64,000 nt of DNA. Source: Paenibacillus sanguinis 2301083 = DSM 16941 (GTDB lineage Bacteria > Bacillota > Bacilli > Paenibacillales > Paenibacillaceae). The notes beneath the pieces are model-generated. The model was not told where the DNA came from and searched no databases. It worked only from the letters and a program-made list of their open reading frames with translations. The DNA lies in contig NZ_KB895379.1 of NCBI RefSeq assembly GCF_000374825.1, forward strand, positions 62,001 to 126,000, written 5' to 3'. Positions 37,030 through 46,925 of this stretch are shown piece after piece (within the stretch, counting starts at the first letter, position 1; each line of letters starts with the position of its first letter). Made by a program: the position numbers and the translations under genes.

Positions 37030-38528
37030 AAATCCATACTGTCACTAAATTGGCAACGGAACTGTTCCCCCGAAAGGCGCTCCTCCTGCAATAAAATTTG
37101 TAGCGATTTGTCGAAAACCGCCGCATGCTTATGCAGCATTTCCCTGGTTCGATCCGCAAGCTCCTCTAAAATCCGTGAATTTTCATTCATAAGAACCTCG
37201 GTTGTGACCATATCCATATTCACAATCCCCAGTGAAGTCAGGCCCGAACTCATCATCGTCTGCACGATATTGAGCGCCTGCTCGAAGTCATTGCTGGAAC
37301 CGGTGCTGCGTCCACCGTAATAGATTTCTTCCGCGGCCGCTCCTGCCAGTGCAATCATGATTTGGCCTTCGAGATAAGGCTTGGTGTACAGATATTTCTC
37401 ATCTTGCGGATTATGCCGCACATACCCCAGTGCCCTTCCGCGCGGGCTAAGCGCAACCTGACTAACACTGCCCGGAGCGACGACCTCGGCAGCAATCGCA
37501 TGACCCAATTCATGAACCGCAACCCGGCGTTTCTCTTCCTCCGCCGCCTGACGATCGGTTCTCTCACCCATCAGCACCTTGTCAATGGCCATCGATAGAT
37601 GCTCTGGAGCAATCTGCTCCAGTTTATCCCGCATCGCATAAATCGCCGCCTCGTTCATAACACTCTCAAGCTGAGCTCCCGAGAAGCCAAATGATTCTTC
37701 GGCAATCTTGTCCAAATCGACATTATCCTGCAACGGCTTGTTGGCCGCGTGCAGCTCCAGAATGCTGCGACGCCCCTTCTTGTCCGGCAAATCAACTTGA
37801 ATATGCCGGTCGAAGCGGCCTGGACGAAGCAGAGCGCTATCCAGCATTTCCTTGCGGTTGGTGGCTGCCACGAGTAAAATACGCGGGGTATCCGAAGAAT
37901 AAATCCCGTCCATCTCGGTCAGCAACTGGTTCAAGGTCTGGTCATACTCTCGTTGCTGTCCTCCTTCCCGCTTACCACCAATGACTTCAATCTCATCAAT
38001 AAAAATGACGGCATTCTCTTTGCCTTCCTTAGTCGCACGGGTTCGCGCCTCCTTGAAAAGCTCGCGAATCCGGCTTGCCCCTACGCCAACATACATTTCC
38101 ACGAACTCGCTGCCTGAAGCCGCTACGAACACTGCATTCGTATAGTGGGCGGCTGCTTTGGCCAGCAGCGTCTTCCCGGTTCCCGGAGGACCGGTTAGCA
38201 AAATTCCCTTGATCGGCCGAATACCAAATTTACTGATTTCCTCATGACGCACCATGAAATCCAGCGCTTCTCTCAGTTCCTGCTTGGCGCTTTCCTGTCC
38301 ACCGATTTGCTCGAACGTCAGTTTGGCAGGAGCGCGCTTCTTGCGTTTTCTCTCCTGTCCAGCTCCGATGGCCAGCCCACCTCCACGCATTTTAAATGCC
38401 ATGAACAAGGCGCCAAGCATCACCAGCAACAAAAGGAGAGGACCCATATTTACAGCGCCGGTTATACCAAGAAATACAAGCAATACCGGGACAAAACCGA
38501 CGGCGGCTTCCATCATCCATCTACGCAT
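37020..38528 (-). CDS. compact FtsH-like membrane AAA protease
   Basis: ATP-dependent zinc metalloprotease of the FtsH family, 502 residues. Two hydrophobic segments (about 8-24 and 28-45) are separated by only a few residues, so the roughly 70-residue outside domain of standard FtsH is absent. Walker A GPPGTGKT (113-120), Walker B FIDE (176-179), pore loop MYVG, and zinc site HELGH (339-343) with the third-ligand region [11 protein letters not shown] are all present. ATG 38528 follows GGGGGTG and overlaps the previous gene by 8 bases. It looks like a second FtsH, with the housekeeping copy elsewhere; that is inferred. Confidence 0.92.
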   Translation of the reverse strand: MRRWMMEAAVGFVPVLLVFLGITGAVNMGPLLLLLVMLGALFMAFKMRGGGLAIGAGQERKRKKRAPAKLTFEQIGGQESAKQELREALDFMVRHEEISKFGIRPIKGILLTGPPGTGKTLLAKAAAHYTNAVFVAASGSEFVEMYVGVGASRIRELFKEARTRATKEGKENAVIFIDEIEVIGGKREGGQQREYDQTLNQLLTEMDGIYSSDTPRILLVAATNRKEMLDSALLRPGRFDRHIQVDLPDKKGRRSILELHAANKPLQDNVDLDKIAEESFGFSGAQLESVMNEAAIYAMRDKLEQIAPEHLSMAIDKVLMGERTDRQAAEEEKRRVAVHELGHAIAAEVVAPGSVSQVALSPRGRALGYVRHNPQDEKYLYTKPYLEGQIMIALAGAAAEEIYYGGRSTGSSNDFEQALNIVQTMMSSGLTSLGIVNMDMVTTEVLMNENSRILEELADRTREMLHKHAAVFDKSLQILLQEERLSGEQFRCQFSDSMDLPA

Positions 38529-39054
38529 TAGGCCACACCCCCATCCCTTCTGGCTTACGCGGCAAAATAACAAACTTACTGTTTTGCCCATCTGTTAACG
38601 TGATATAGACATGCTCATTATCCATTTCTGCAGTAGCTTTGAGCTTAGCATGCTCTCGTTCCATTTGCTCCAGAGCTGCCGTAATCTCTGTATATTGTTT
38701 GTTCTCCATCGCCTGAGCGACAGCAAACATCGCATTTTCCCACAACTCGTTCAACACAGGAGAAGAATTGTCCACCACATCGATCTTCAACTTACGACTG
38801 CCAATTTGCTTCCTGCCATCCTGCTCCAAATGTCGAACCACGGTGCCCAATTCAGTGCCTGGCGCCAAGTCCAGCTTGACAGCCAACTCGCTCGGCTGTA
38901 TGTTCAGTTGCACCTCACTAACACCTTCCACACCCTTTAACAAGTTCTCCAGCGGGCGTTCTATCGCCCATTCTTGGTAAAGGAACCAACCACCGAACAG
39001 TAAAATCCCGGAAATGACAATACTGGCAGCAACTCGTCCAACACGCAGTTTCAC
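38521..39054 (-). CDS. membrane-anchored protein of unknown function, partner of the FtsH-like protease
   Basis: A 177-residue protein with one N-terminal membrane segment (about 8-26), then a soluble alpha/beta region and a helix (NKQYTEITAALEQMEREHAKL). The first soluble part (VEGVSEVQLNIQPSELAVKL) resembles a beta-alpha fold. Not recognised. GTG start follows AAAGGAGG. Its stop overlaps the FtsH-like start, so the two proteins are made together; it may be an adaptor or a substitute for the missing outside domain, which is an inference. Confidence 0.8.
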   Translation of the reverse strand: MKLRVGRVAASIVISGILLFGGWFLYQEWAIERPLENLLKGVEGVSEVQLNIQPSELAVKLDLAPGTELGTVVRHLEQDGRKQIGSRKLKIDVVDNSSPVLNELWENAMFAVAQAMENKQYTEITAALEQMEREHAKLKATAEMDNEHVYITLTDGQNSKFVILPRKPEGMGVWPNA

Positions 39055-39200
39055 GCGTTTTCCTCCTTTATCTGTAATAAGTGACCCGCCTTAACGCAGA
39101 TTTCTAATATAGAATTTGTTATATCTTTTTTGTATATCATTGTTACAAACATCAGTATATCACATCGTATATCAAAATTCGAAAAAAAAGAATGGAAAGC

Positions 39201-39252
39201 AAAAAAGCAGCTTCGAAGTTCAGTTCTCAATCCTGAACTACGAAGCTGCTTA
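39201..39252 (-). terminator. rho-independent terminator after ypmB
   Basis: A long stem (AAGCAGCTTCG, AGTTCAG arms) with a short loop, followed by TTTTTTG on the minus strand. Confidence 0.93.
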
Positions 39253-39258
39253 ATCCTG

Positions 39259-39744
39259 TCAGCGGTTGGGCAACGTAAATACTTCCTGTAAAGGCTCGCC
39301 GGTACTGAAGCTAAAGAACCGATAATAATGATGTGCTTGCTGTTTGTAGAACAATTGCCATACCAACTGGTTGTCATAAATTCCCGGCAGCAGGCGGACC
39401 ACCTCAATTTCCGGCAATGTCTCTTTAATGATACTCCTGATCTGGTCCTCAGACTTGCCCTCGGACAACAGGCGGACTTCCGGCTTGTCACCTTCCGGCA
39501 GCCAGACCATAATCTCACGTCCAGCCTCATCCTGTCCTTGAATCACGTAGCAAACCCTGTCCCAGACTGACTTCCATACCTCATCGCTCCGTACCAGTTC
39601 AGTCTCCTGCTTGGCTTGCTGAACTGCCGCCCTTTCGGCTTTCCAAGCATCCTCGTAAATAAATATGTAGAACCGGTAAAGACCGATGAGGACAAGTAAC
39701 AGAATAATGATGGAGAGCAGGATCCATTGGGTTCGCTTCCTCAA
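39259..39744 (-). CDS. ypmB: YpmB-like membrane protein
   Basis: A 161-residue single-pass protein. One N-terminal membrane segment is followed by two small alpha/beta repeats typical of the YpmB/DUF5590 (PepSY-like) family. Its place between the dinG cluster and asnS matches ypmB in Bacillus. TTG 39744 follows AAAGGAAGAG and gives the short basic N-terminus usual in the family; an in-frame ATG at 39792 lacks a binding site. Function unknown. Confidence 0.8.
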   Translation of the reverse strand: MRKRTQWILLSIIILLLVLIGLYRFYIFIYEDAWKAERAAVQQAKQETELVRSDEVWKSVWDRVCYVIQGQDEAGREIMVWLPEGDKPEVRLLSEGKSEDQIRSIIKETLPEIEVVRLLPGIYDNQLVWQLFYKQQAHHYYRFFSFSTGEPLQEVFTLPNR

Positions 39745-39847
39745 CCGTCTCTTCCTTTCCCTAAGCAGGCAACTGTAAGCCCCTTTTATCATTCGCCATG
39801 TATACTCTCAGTGTATACATGTATCTCTATCCGTTGAACGAAAACTA

Positions 39848-41146
39848 TTAACGCGTAATTAACCCGTCAAATGAGGCCTGGGCTTCATAGCGGATGCGCT
39901 CTTCATCCAGCGTCAGGCAAGCTCCGTGCTTTACGACCTGCTTCCCATTTACCCAAACATGCTCCACATCTCCTGCACCAGCAGAATAGACCGCATGGGA
40001 TACGAAATCCGTTTTCGGAACAAAATGAGCCTGTTCCGTGTTCAGCGCAATGAAGTCCGCCTTCATCCCGGCTGCGAGCTTACCCGTATCAGGCAAGAAC
40101 AACGAACGCGCTCCGTATTCTGTCCCCATCTTCAGTGCTTCCAGCGCAGGCACAGCCGTTGGATCTCCAGACACTCCTTTATGTATCAAGGCAGCCAAGC
40201 GAACTTCCTCCAGCATATCCAGATTGTTGTTGCTGGCTGGGCCATCCGTGCCCAGAGAGACCACAATGCCCTTCTTGAGCATATCCGGTACGCGAGCTAC
40301 CCCACTGGCCAACTTCAAATTACTGCCCGGATTATGAGATACAGCTACCTGATGAGCCTGCAAAATATCCAGCTCCTCGTCTGTTAAATGCACAGCGTGA
40401 GCCAATAACGTCGGCCGCGAGAACATGCCCAAATTCAATAAATGCTGAACCGGACGGACTCCGTAATCCTTGACATTTTGCTCAACCTCAGTCTGAGTTT
40501 CAGACATATGCGTGTGCATCGGCAAGTCCAAATCATGAGCTGCCTGTACGAATTTTTGGATAAATTCCGGTGGACAAGTGTACGGCGCATGGGGCGACAA
40601 CATCGTCGTAATCCGCCCATCTGCCTGACCCTGCCAGTTGCGGGCAAAGGCGATGGCCTCGTTCAGCTTTTGATCCTGTACCTCGGGCGGGCATAGTCCA
40701 ATAGCTCCCCGCATGAGAACAGCCCGAATACCGGATTCCTGAGCGACCTTGGCCACCTCATCCATATGATCATACATATCCAGGAAGGTTGTAGTCCCTC
40801 CTTTAAGCATTTCCAGAATCGACAAGGCCGTTCCAGTTCGCACGTCCTCTGCTGTAAACTTGGCTTCCATCGGCCACATTTTCTCTTCAAGCCAGGTTTT
40901 CAGCGCCATGTCGTCACCGAAACCTCTCAACAGTGACATCCCTGCATGGCCATGGGTATTGATCAATCCGGGAAGAAACAGCAAGCCTTTCCCGTCAAAG
41001 CTCTCTGCCCCTTCCACGCCATCAGGACGTTCTTCCCCAATGTAAGTAATCGTATCCCCCTCAACCAGCATAAACCCTTGAATCACCGGACGTTCCTGGT
41101 CCAATACCGCAAACGTCCCATTCTTTATTAACCATTTTCGGCTCAT
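39848..41146 (-). CDS. mtaD: 5-methylthioadenosine/S-adenosylhomocysteine deaminase-type amidohydrolase
   Basis: Metal-dependent amidohydrolase of the MtaD/TrzF group, 432 residues; it deaminates methylthioadenosine or S-adenosylhomocysteine. Metal-site motifs are LINTHGHAGMS, MHTHMSET, LAHAVHLT and VSLGTDGPASNN. ATG overlaps the rex stop as ATGA. The C-terminal sandwich domain ends with a second beta sheet (HVWVNGKQVV). Annotated substrate is by family; other adenosine or guanine derivatives are possible. Confidence 0.92.
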   Translation of the reverse strand: MSRKWLIKNGTFAVLDQERPVIQGFMLVEGDTITYIGEERPDGVEGAESFDGKGLLFLPGLINTHGHAGMSLLRGFGDDMALKTWLEEKMWPMEAKFTAEDVRTGTALSILEMLKGGTTTFLDMYDHMDEVAKVAQESGIRAVLMRGAIGLCPPEVQDQKLNEAIAFARNWQGQADGRITTMLSPHAPYTCPPEFIQKFVQAAHDLDLPMHTHMSETQTEVEQNVKDYGVRPVQHLLNLGMFSRPTLLAHAVHLTDEELDILQAHQVAVSHNPGSNLKLASGVARVPDMLKKGIVVSLGTDGPASNNNLDMLEEVRLAALIHKGVSGDPTAVPALEALKMGTEYGARSLFLPDTGKLAAGMKADFIALNTEQAHFVPKTDFVSHAVYSAGAGDVEHVWVNGKQVVKHGACLTLDEERIRYEAQASFDGLITR

Positions 41147-41787
41147 ACTCCAGCATGTTCCTTTCCATTCTCCAAATAATAGGCCAGACTCAGTAAGTCC
41201 GTTGTAAAGTCAGCCGCATGAATCCGTACTTCCGGCGGAACCTTCAATATGGTAGGAGCAAAATTCAAAATGGCTCCGATACCGGCAGCTACGAGTTGAT
41301 CTGCAACGCGCTGAGCTTCAAAATCCGGTACGGTGATGATGCCGATACGGATCTTCTCTCTCCTTACCGTATCCCCCAATTCTTCAATCGGGCGTATTGT
41401 AATGTTATTGATTTGCGTCCCGATCTTGTCCGGAGAAGCATCAAATACCGCAACGATCTTCATGTTATCCTTCAAATAAGCATTGTAATTGGACAAGGCA
41501 TGCCCAAGATTACCAGCACCCACAAGGGCTACATTAATCTGTTGGTCGAGATTTAATATGTGTTGAATCTTCTCAATGAGATAAGCAACGTCATAACCGA
41601 TACCTTTGCGGCCAAAGTCTCCAAAATAGGCCAGATCCTTACGAATTTGCGCCGGATTCAAATCCAGCTTGAGACCAAGCTCCTGGGAAGATACCGTAGG
41701 GACCTCCCTCCGGCTTAATTCATTCAAGAAGCGCAGATAGACCGGCAGCCGACGGACCACCGCATCGGAAATTTTATCTGATTTCAT
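41143..41787 (-). CDS. rex: redox-sensing transcriptional repressor Rex
   Basis: Repressor that binds DNA when NADH is low and releases it when NADH rises, controlling fermentation and respiration genes. It has 214 residues: an N-terminal winged helix (about 1-80; AVVRRLPVYLRFLNEL, LDLNPAQIRKDLAYFG) and a Rossmann domain with NVALVGAGNLGHALSNY. ATG 41787 follows GGGGGA. It lies 21 bases after dinG and is coupled to mtaD. Confidence 0.97.
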   Translation of the reverse strand: MKSDKISDAVVRRLPVYLRFLNELSRREVPTVSSQELGLKLDLNPAQIRKDLAYFGDFGRKGIGYDVAYLIEKIQHILNLDQQINVALVGAGNLGHALSNYNAYLKDNMKIVAVFDASPDKIGTQINNITIRPIEELGDTVRREKIRIGIITVPDFEAQRVADQLVAAGIGAILNFAPTILKVPPEVRIHAADFTTDLLSLAYYLENGKEHAGV

Positions 41788-41808
41788 ACCCATTCCCCCT
41801 TGTCAACT

Positions 41809-44697
41809 TTACTTTATTTCATCAGTCAAATCAGTTTGATCCGCTTCATCAACCTGCAGCCACTCCGAGATTCGCGAGACCATTTGGCCCAGTGGCATAT
41901 GCTCCATCTTTGGTCCAGGCAAAGAATATAAAAAATACTTTCCGTAGTAGGATTCCAGAATACGTGTATCATAAACAATCACAATGCCGCGATCCTGCGA
42001 AGAGCGAACCAATCGGCCAAACCCCTGCTTGAAGCGGATGACAGCTTGCGGCACAGATAACTTCATGAATGGATTCTTCTTCTCACGTTGTAGTCGCTCG
42101 CTCTTTGCTTCCATCAATGGATGGTTCGGCGGCTGAAAAGGCAAACGGACAATCGCCAGACTGGTCAGGGCTTCACCGGGAATGTCAACACCTTCCCAGA
42201 AGCTGCTGGTACCAAGCAACACGGAAGCATCTTGCCCTTGGAAGCGGCGCGTCAACTTGGTTCGGCTACCGCTATCCATTCCTTGCCCAATGACGGTTAT
42301 GCCCTCCTGAGAAAGCAAGGCTTTCAGCGGCTCATACACTTGCCGCAGCATCCGGTATGAGGTAAATAACACTAGCATTCTTCCCCGGGTAGCTACTGCG
42401 GAATCGGCCAGGGACTGCACCAGCATATTAACGAAATGCTCGTCACCCACACCGCCCTTAACGCTGGGGAAATCCCGCGGGATAACAAGCAGGGCCTGAT
42501 TCCGGTAATTAAACGGAGAGGGCAGCATCGCTGTCACCAGCTTATTTTCACTTGCCGCCTCCGCCAAGCCCAGCTGCTCGACCATATACTGAAACGATTT
42601 ATCCACTGACAAGGTAGCCGAGGTCATCACCACGCTCTTTTTCTTGTCAAAGAAATACTCCTTTAATTGGGTGCTAACATCAATAGGCACAGCGTACATC
42701 TGCAAGGAACGGCTACGGTAATTGCCGTTAGCCTCCATCCAATACACGGTATCATCACTTTCCAGCTTCATGAAGAACCGCAAAGCTTCCCGTTCGGTTG
42801 CCAAATCCTTAAATAAACCGCCTATGTCTGTCAGCAAGCTTTCTGACCCGTAATCATCCTGGTCTTCACGAATTTCACTGAGCATGCGGTCACCCTTGCG
42901 CAGGACATCCCCCAACGCAACGTATATTTGATTCTCCAGTGCGGTCAGAGTATCCCAATCCTTCGGCTCCTTGCCCGGCAAGAGGCGATAAACAAATTGT
43001 CCCGGATCACCAGGCGCCGCATCACTGCGATCCGGCATCAGCGCAAACAACTGCTCACTTAACTTGTCCCAACTTTCCTTCACTTCAATCAGGTTCGGGT
43101 AAATGCCGTCAATAACGGAGCACCATTCACCTGACTTCTCGCCTGGCGAGGCTTGCAGCGCAGCCCGCAAATTAGCCAACTGACCGGTCTTGCTGTCCTT
43201 GAATAAACGGGTCAAGGTATGAACCACTGTAAAATATTTCATATGGATCCCCAAATGTTTGCCTGCCACATCCTCCAGATGATGCGCTTCATCGATAACC
43301 AGATGCTCGTAACCTGGCAGCAACTGATGACCTGCTTGAATGTCAGTAAACAATTTGGAGTGATTCGTAATGACTACATCGGCCACTCCGGCCTCATGCT
43401 TCGCGCGGTGGTAGAAGCACTTACGGAACCAAGGGCATGAACGGCCCAAACAGGAATCCGATTCACTGGCCACCGTCTCCCAGAAATCACCTCCGCGGTT
43501 CCCCATATTCAGCTCTTCATCATCGCCATTTTCGGTTTGTGTCAACCATACCAACATCTGAGCAGCGATCATCACGTCTTCTTTAGGGGTAGCGAAATCT
43601 TTCCTGCTTATTTTATGTTCAAATTTGCGCAAGCACAAATAATGCTGCCTTCCTTTAAATACCGCTGCCCGAAACGGAAACGGCACGACCTCTGTCAGGA
43701 GTGGAACATCTCTCTCCCGAAGCTGTTCCTGCAGATTAATCGTATGAGTGCTGACCATAACCTTCTCGTCTTGCTGAACACTGTGGTAAATGGCAGGCAA
43801 CAGATAACCTAGCGATTTGCCTGTACCTGTCCCGGCCTCCACCATGAGGTGCTTCTCCTCGGCAAAGGCCTGCATCACCTCTCGCAGCATCAGGTTCTGC
43901 GCCTCACGCTCTTCATATTGCGGAAGTCGTTCACGCAATCGGTCGCGCACCTGCTCCAGAAATTGCTCAAAGCTGATATTCTCAAGCGGATTGCCCTCTA
44001 TAGGATCCCGGGCTGGCTGAATATCCATCCAGTCCTCCGCTTGCAGCGCAAACTGTCGATAATACGTAAAGCCGTCGTCACCAGGAAGTGACTCGCGTTC
44101 CTTCTCCTGTACCATCGCGTCAAAAAACCAGCCAAGGTCGCTGTCCTCGCTGGCAAACAAATCATTCAGGCGCTGCAAGGTAAGCAGTGGAAGCCGTTCG
44201 CACTCTTCCAGACATTTCAGAAAGATGAGCGCGGTTGCCAGGGCATCGCTGTCCGCCCGATGTGGACGATCATGCTGCACTTCAAATTCAGCCGAAACCA
44301 TGCCAAGCTGATAGGAGGTCAGGGACGGAAAGAGGATCTTCAAGAAATCCATTGTATCCAGTATTCGACCCGTAAACGGCAGATATCCCGTTTGGTCCAA
44401 AGCGCTCTGCAAAAAATTAAAATCAAACGCTACATTATGTCCAACAAGCACAACATCATTAAGAAGCGGCACCATCTCCATCATAACTTCATCCAAGTCC
44501 GGAGCGTCCTTTACTTCCTCCTCTGTAATTCCCGTAAGTCCCGTAATGAAGGGAGGAATCGGAACGATGGGCTTGACGAGGGATTGATATACCTGTGAAA
44601 TGCTCTTGTCTGGCTCTATAATGGCAAGTCCTACTTGAATAATTGTATCAGAGGACTGGTTACCCGTCGTTTCAAAATCAAGCACGGCATATTTCAT
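41809..44697 (-). CDS. dinG: ATP-dependent helicase/exonuclease DinG
   Basis: A 962-residue Firmicute-type DinG: an N-terminal DnaQ-like 3'-5' exonuclease domain (about 1-165; LDFETTG with Asp7 and Glu9, HNVAFDFNFL, HRADSDALAT) joined to an XPD-like superfamily 2 helicase. Walker A EAGTGTGKS is at about 287-295, the box II motif is VIDEAHHLEDV, and GFGRLVRSSQDRG is motif VI. Cysteines in YLCLRKFE and SCLGRSCPWFRKC could hold an iron-sulphur cluster. ATG 44697 begins the exonuclease fold; 61 upstream codons in frame are not conserved-looking. Confidence 0.96.
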   Translation of the reverse strand: MKYAVLDFETTGNQSSDTIIQVGLAIIEPDKSISQVYQSLVKPIVPIPPFITGLTGITEEEVKDAPDLDEVMMEMVPLLNDVVLVGHNVAFDFNFLQSALDQTGYLPFTGRILDTMDFLKILFPSLTSYQLGMVSAEFEVQHDRPHRADSDALATALIFLKCLEECERLPLLTLQRLNDLFASEDSDLGWFFDAMVQEKERESLPGDDGFTYYRQFALQAEDWMDIQPARDPIEGNPLENISFEQFLEQVRDRLRERLPQYEEREAQNLMLREVMQAFAEEKHLMVEAGTGTGKSLGYLLPAIYHSVQQDEKVMVSTHTINLQEQLRERDVPLLTEVVPFPFRAAVFKGRQHYLCLRKFEHKISRKDFATPKEDVMIAAQMLVWLTQTENGDDEELNMGNRGGDFWETVASESDSCLGRSCPWFRKCFYHRAKHEAGVADVVITNHSKLFTDIQAGHQLLPGYEHLVIDEAHHLEDVAGKHLGIHMKYFTVVHTLTRLFKDSKTGQLANLRAALQASPGEKSGEWCSVIDGIYPNLIEVKESWDKLSEQLFALMPDRSDAAPGDPGQFVYRLLPGKEPKDWDTLTALENQIYVALGDVLRKGDRMLSEIREDQDDYGSESLLTDIGGLFKDLATEREALRFFMKLESDDTVYWMEANGNYRSRSLQMYAVPIDVSTQLKEYFFDKKKSVVMTSATLSVDKSFQYMVEQLGLAEAASENKLVTAMLPSPFNYRNQALLVIPRDFPSVKGGVGDEHFVNMLVQSLADSAVATRGRMLVLFTSYRMLRQVYEPLKALLSQEGITVIGQGMDSGSRTKLTRRFQGQDASVLLGTSSFWEGVDIPGEALTSLAIVRLPFQPPNHPLMEAKSERLQREKKNPFMKLSVPQAVIRFKQGFGRLVRSSQDRGIVIVYDTRILESYYGKYFLYSLPGPKMEHMPLGQMVSRISEWLQVDEADQTDLTDEIK

Positions 44698-44798
44698 TGC
44701 GATTATAAGTCCCTTTCGTTCCAGTCTCTCTACAGCATAACAGAAGATTGCTGATTTGAAAATTAATACAAAGCGGATTTTGTAATTTAAATCACAAT

Positions 44799-44844
44799 AA
44801 AAAAAACAAGCGACACCCCGCTTCGTGCGGATTGGCGTCACTTG
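44799..44844 (-). terminator. rho-independent terminator
   Basis: An 11-bp stem CAAGTGACGCC/GGGGTGTCGCTTG (two G-T pairs) followed by eight T on the minus strand, after the TPR gene. Confidence 0.9.
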
Positions 44845-44864
44845 ATGAAACCTGGAGACATAAG

Positions 44865-44905
44865 GTAAGTGCGTGTTCAAAAATCAGGTTTTTCCTTTTA
44901 TAAGT
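44865..44905 (+). repeat. dispersed repeat, copy 5 (partial)
   Basis: GTAAGTGCGTGTTCAAAAA and CCTTTTATAAG. It matches the left end of copy 4 (AAGTGCGGGTTCAAAAA) and lies between a terminator and the TPR gene stop. Confidence 0.45.
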
Positions 44906-44909
44906 GCAA

Positions 44910-45542
44910 TTACAAGAGGGAAGTCAACTCATTGCCATACGAGAGCTTCCCCTTACTGTGAAGGCAAGCCTCCAAATTTGCCAGCGGTTCCGTCAGAGAG
45001 GGATCACTGTGATGAGCCAGAGTAAAATACTCCTTCGCCTTGGCGAAAATCCCCTTCTGGGCTTCAATACAGCCCAGGGCGTTGTAGATAATCGAACGAA
45101 GCCGCTTATTCCCCGCGCGCTCCAGCACGAACCAGAAATGCTTGGCCGCCTGCTCACCCTGTTCCATGTGCAAATAACACATCCCCAGGCAGGTGCGAGC
45201 CAGCACACTGTCCGGATACTCCCTGATCACCTGCTCAAATTCCTCGAGTGCCTGGGGGAACATCAACAACTTATAATACCCCTGTCCCTTGATAAAACAT
45301 GGCGCGTCCATTTCGGGAAGCTCCGGCATATCCTTGAAATCAGGATTTCCCAGCTTTTGGCGTACGTCCCCCATCTTCTCTTCAAAGCATAGCCATTCCT
45401 CAATGATTCCGTCGCTCATATGCTTGAGCAGATTCCATTGTTGTGCAAGTTCTTGCTTCTGAGCGTCTCCAGCCAAATGAAACTTACGGGAAATATCCTC
45501 CAACATTTCATTCATTTCCGCAAACACATGCTGAAACATCAT
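44910..45542 (-). CDS. TPR-repeat protein
   Basis: A 210-residue soluble protein. The N-terminal third is helical and charged, and residues about 85-200 form three to four tetratricopeptide-like repeats (ALEEFEQVIREYPDSVLART, AAKHFWFVLERAGNKRLRSI, AKEYFTLAHHSDPSLTEPLA). Likely a protein-interaction scaffold; the partner is unknown. It follows panD by about 100 bases on the same strand. Confidence 0.8.
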   Translation of the reverse strand: MMFQHVFAEMNEMLEDISRKFHLAGDAQKQELAQQWNLLKHMSDGIIEEWLCFEEKMGDVRQKLGNPDFKDMPELPEMDAPCFIKGQGYYKLLMFPQALEEFEQVIREYPDSVLARTCLGMCYLHMEQGEQAAKHFWFVLERAGNKRLRSIIYNALGCIEAQKGIFAKAKEYFTLAHHSDPSLTEPLANLEACLHSKGKLSYGNELTSLL

Positions 45543-45639
45543 TCGCCATCCCCACCCTTCACGAAAATGAAATCAGTCCGCGCCATACGTTCATTTTTTG
45601 TTTCGGGCGGACTTTTCATTCCCGCAGGCAGGAATTGCA

Positions 45640-46023
45640 TTAACGAATCATGGCGTGAAGCTCTTGACGCGCCTTCTCAACGGGACGGTTGTTCTCATCC
45701 ACAAAGACAATCGTAGGCTTGTGACTGCGAACCTCCTCCGGAGACATCTGAGCATAAGAGATAATAATGACATTGTCCCCAGGCTGCACAAGACGAGCCG
45801 CAGCACCGTTCAGGCAGATCACTCCACTTCCGCGCGGCCCCGGGATAACATATGTCTCCAAGCGTGCACCGTTATTATTGTTAACGATCTGTACTTGCTC
45901 GTTCTCCAACAGATCGGAGGTCTCCATCAAGTCCTCATCAATCGTAATACTGCCAACGTAATGCAAATTGGCTTCGGTCACCGTTGCGCGGTGAATTTTG
46001 GATTTCATCATAGTTCTATACAT
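45640..46023 (-). CDS. panD: aspartate 1-decarboxylase
   Basis: Pyruvoyl enzyme that makes beta-alanine for pantothenate. It has 127 residues. The self-cleavage site Gly24-Ser25 is in [14 protein letters not shown], Lys9 and Tyr58 regions are conserved, and VVIISYAQM is near the C-terminus. The ATG overlaps the panC stop (TAATG). Last gene of panBCD. Confidence 0.97.
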   Translation of the reverse strand: MYRTMMKSKIHRATVTEANLHYVGSITIDEDLMETSDLLENEQVQIVNNNNGARLETYVIPGPRGSGVICLNGAAARLVQPGDNVIIISYAQMSPEEVRSHKPTIVFVDENNRPVEKARQELHAMIR

Positions 46024-46925
46024 TAGTCATTCACCTTCTTCGTCAGAATTACGTTGTCAATTAATCGCGTAGACCCAAATTTGACGGCCACAGCTACCAG
46101 AATATCACAGGCCTGTCCTTGAGCGTCAGCCCGGTCCTCAGGGGCCAGCGGTTCAAGCCCCGGAAAGCTTACAATTTCTACATAATCAATGACAGCTAAC
46201 GGCTCAGAGTCAATGCTCTTGCGCAATTGCTCCCGCACGGCAGAGACCGTCAGGACTTCCCCAGCCTGTGCAGTCTCCTGTACTGTCAGAAGGCTGCGTG
46301 ACAGGACGAGAGCTGCCTGCCGCTCCGCTGCGCTCAGGTAGACGTTGCGGGAGCTCAGAGCTAACCCATCCTTCTCCCGCACAATCGGACAAGGCACAAT
46401 CTCTACATTCCAGTTAAGGTCTTGGATCATTTGGCTAATCACGGCGACCTGCTGAGCATCCTTTTGTCCGAAATAAGCCCGGTCAGGCTGAACGATATGC
46501 AGCAGCTTGCCTACAACCGTCGTAACTCCGTCAAAATGCCCCGGGCGCGATGCTCCGCATAATAAGTCGGTTAAGCCAGATACTTTAATTTGAGTCCGGG
46601 TTGGCGTAGGGTACATCTCGTCGACATCAGGCATAAACACCAGATCCACGCCTTCCTGTTCAGCTAAAGCTACATCCTTCTCGGGGTCGCGAGGATATCG
46701 TTCAAAATCCTCTCCAGGTCCAAACTGAATCGGGTTGACAAAGATGCTAAGCACTACCAGATCATTCTCTGCCCGAGCCTTGCGAAGCAGACTGGCATGC
46801 CCTTCATGCAAATAGCCCATCGTGGGTACCAGCGCCACCTTGAGATGCCGATCTTCCTTAGCTGCCGTAAACCGGGCGGACTCCAGCTCTTTCCGAAGCT
46901 CTTTTATTCTCGTTAAGGTCATCAT
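46023..46925 (-). CDS. panC: pantothenate synthetase
   Basis: Joins pantoate and beta-alanine with ATP. It has 300 residues with [18 protein letters not shown] (HxGH-type ATP site), [27 protein letters not shown] and the KMSKS-like SSRNVYLS. The ATG overlaps the panB stop. Middle gene of panBCD. Confidence 0.97.
   Translation of the reverse strand: MMTLTRIKELRKELESARFTAAKEDRHLKVALVPTMGYLHEGHASLLRKARAENDLVVLSIFVNPIQFGPGEDFERYPRDPEKDVALAEQEGVDLVFMPDVDEMYPTPTRTQIKVSGLTDLLCGASRPGHFDGVTTVVGKLLHIVQPDRAYFGQKDAQQVAVISQMIQDLNWNVEIVPCPIVREKDGLALSSRNVYLSAAERQAALVLSRSLLTVQETAQAGEVLTVSAVREQLRKSIDSEPLAVIDYVEIVSFPGLEPLAPEDRADAQGQACDILVAVAVKFGSTRLIDNVILTKKVND

Noticed and set aside
39120..39170. Possible Rex operator TTGTAACAATGATATACAA upstream of the FtsH partner gene
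   Set aside because: The right half does not fit the TTGTGAA-N4-TTCACAA consensus.
44698..44880. 61-codon extension of dinG
   Set aside because: It overlaps a neighbouring terminator hairpin and precedes the conserved exonuclease start.
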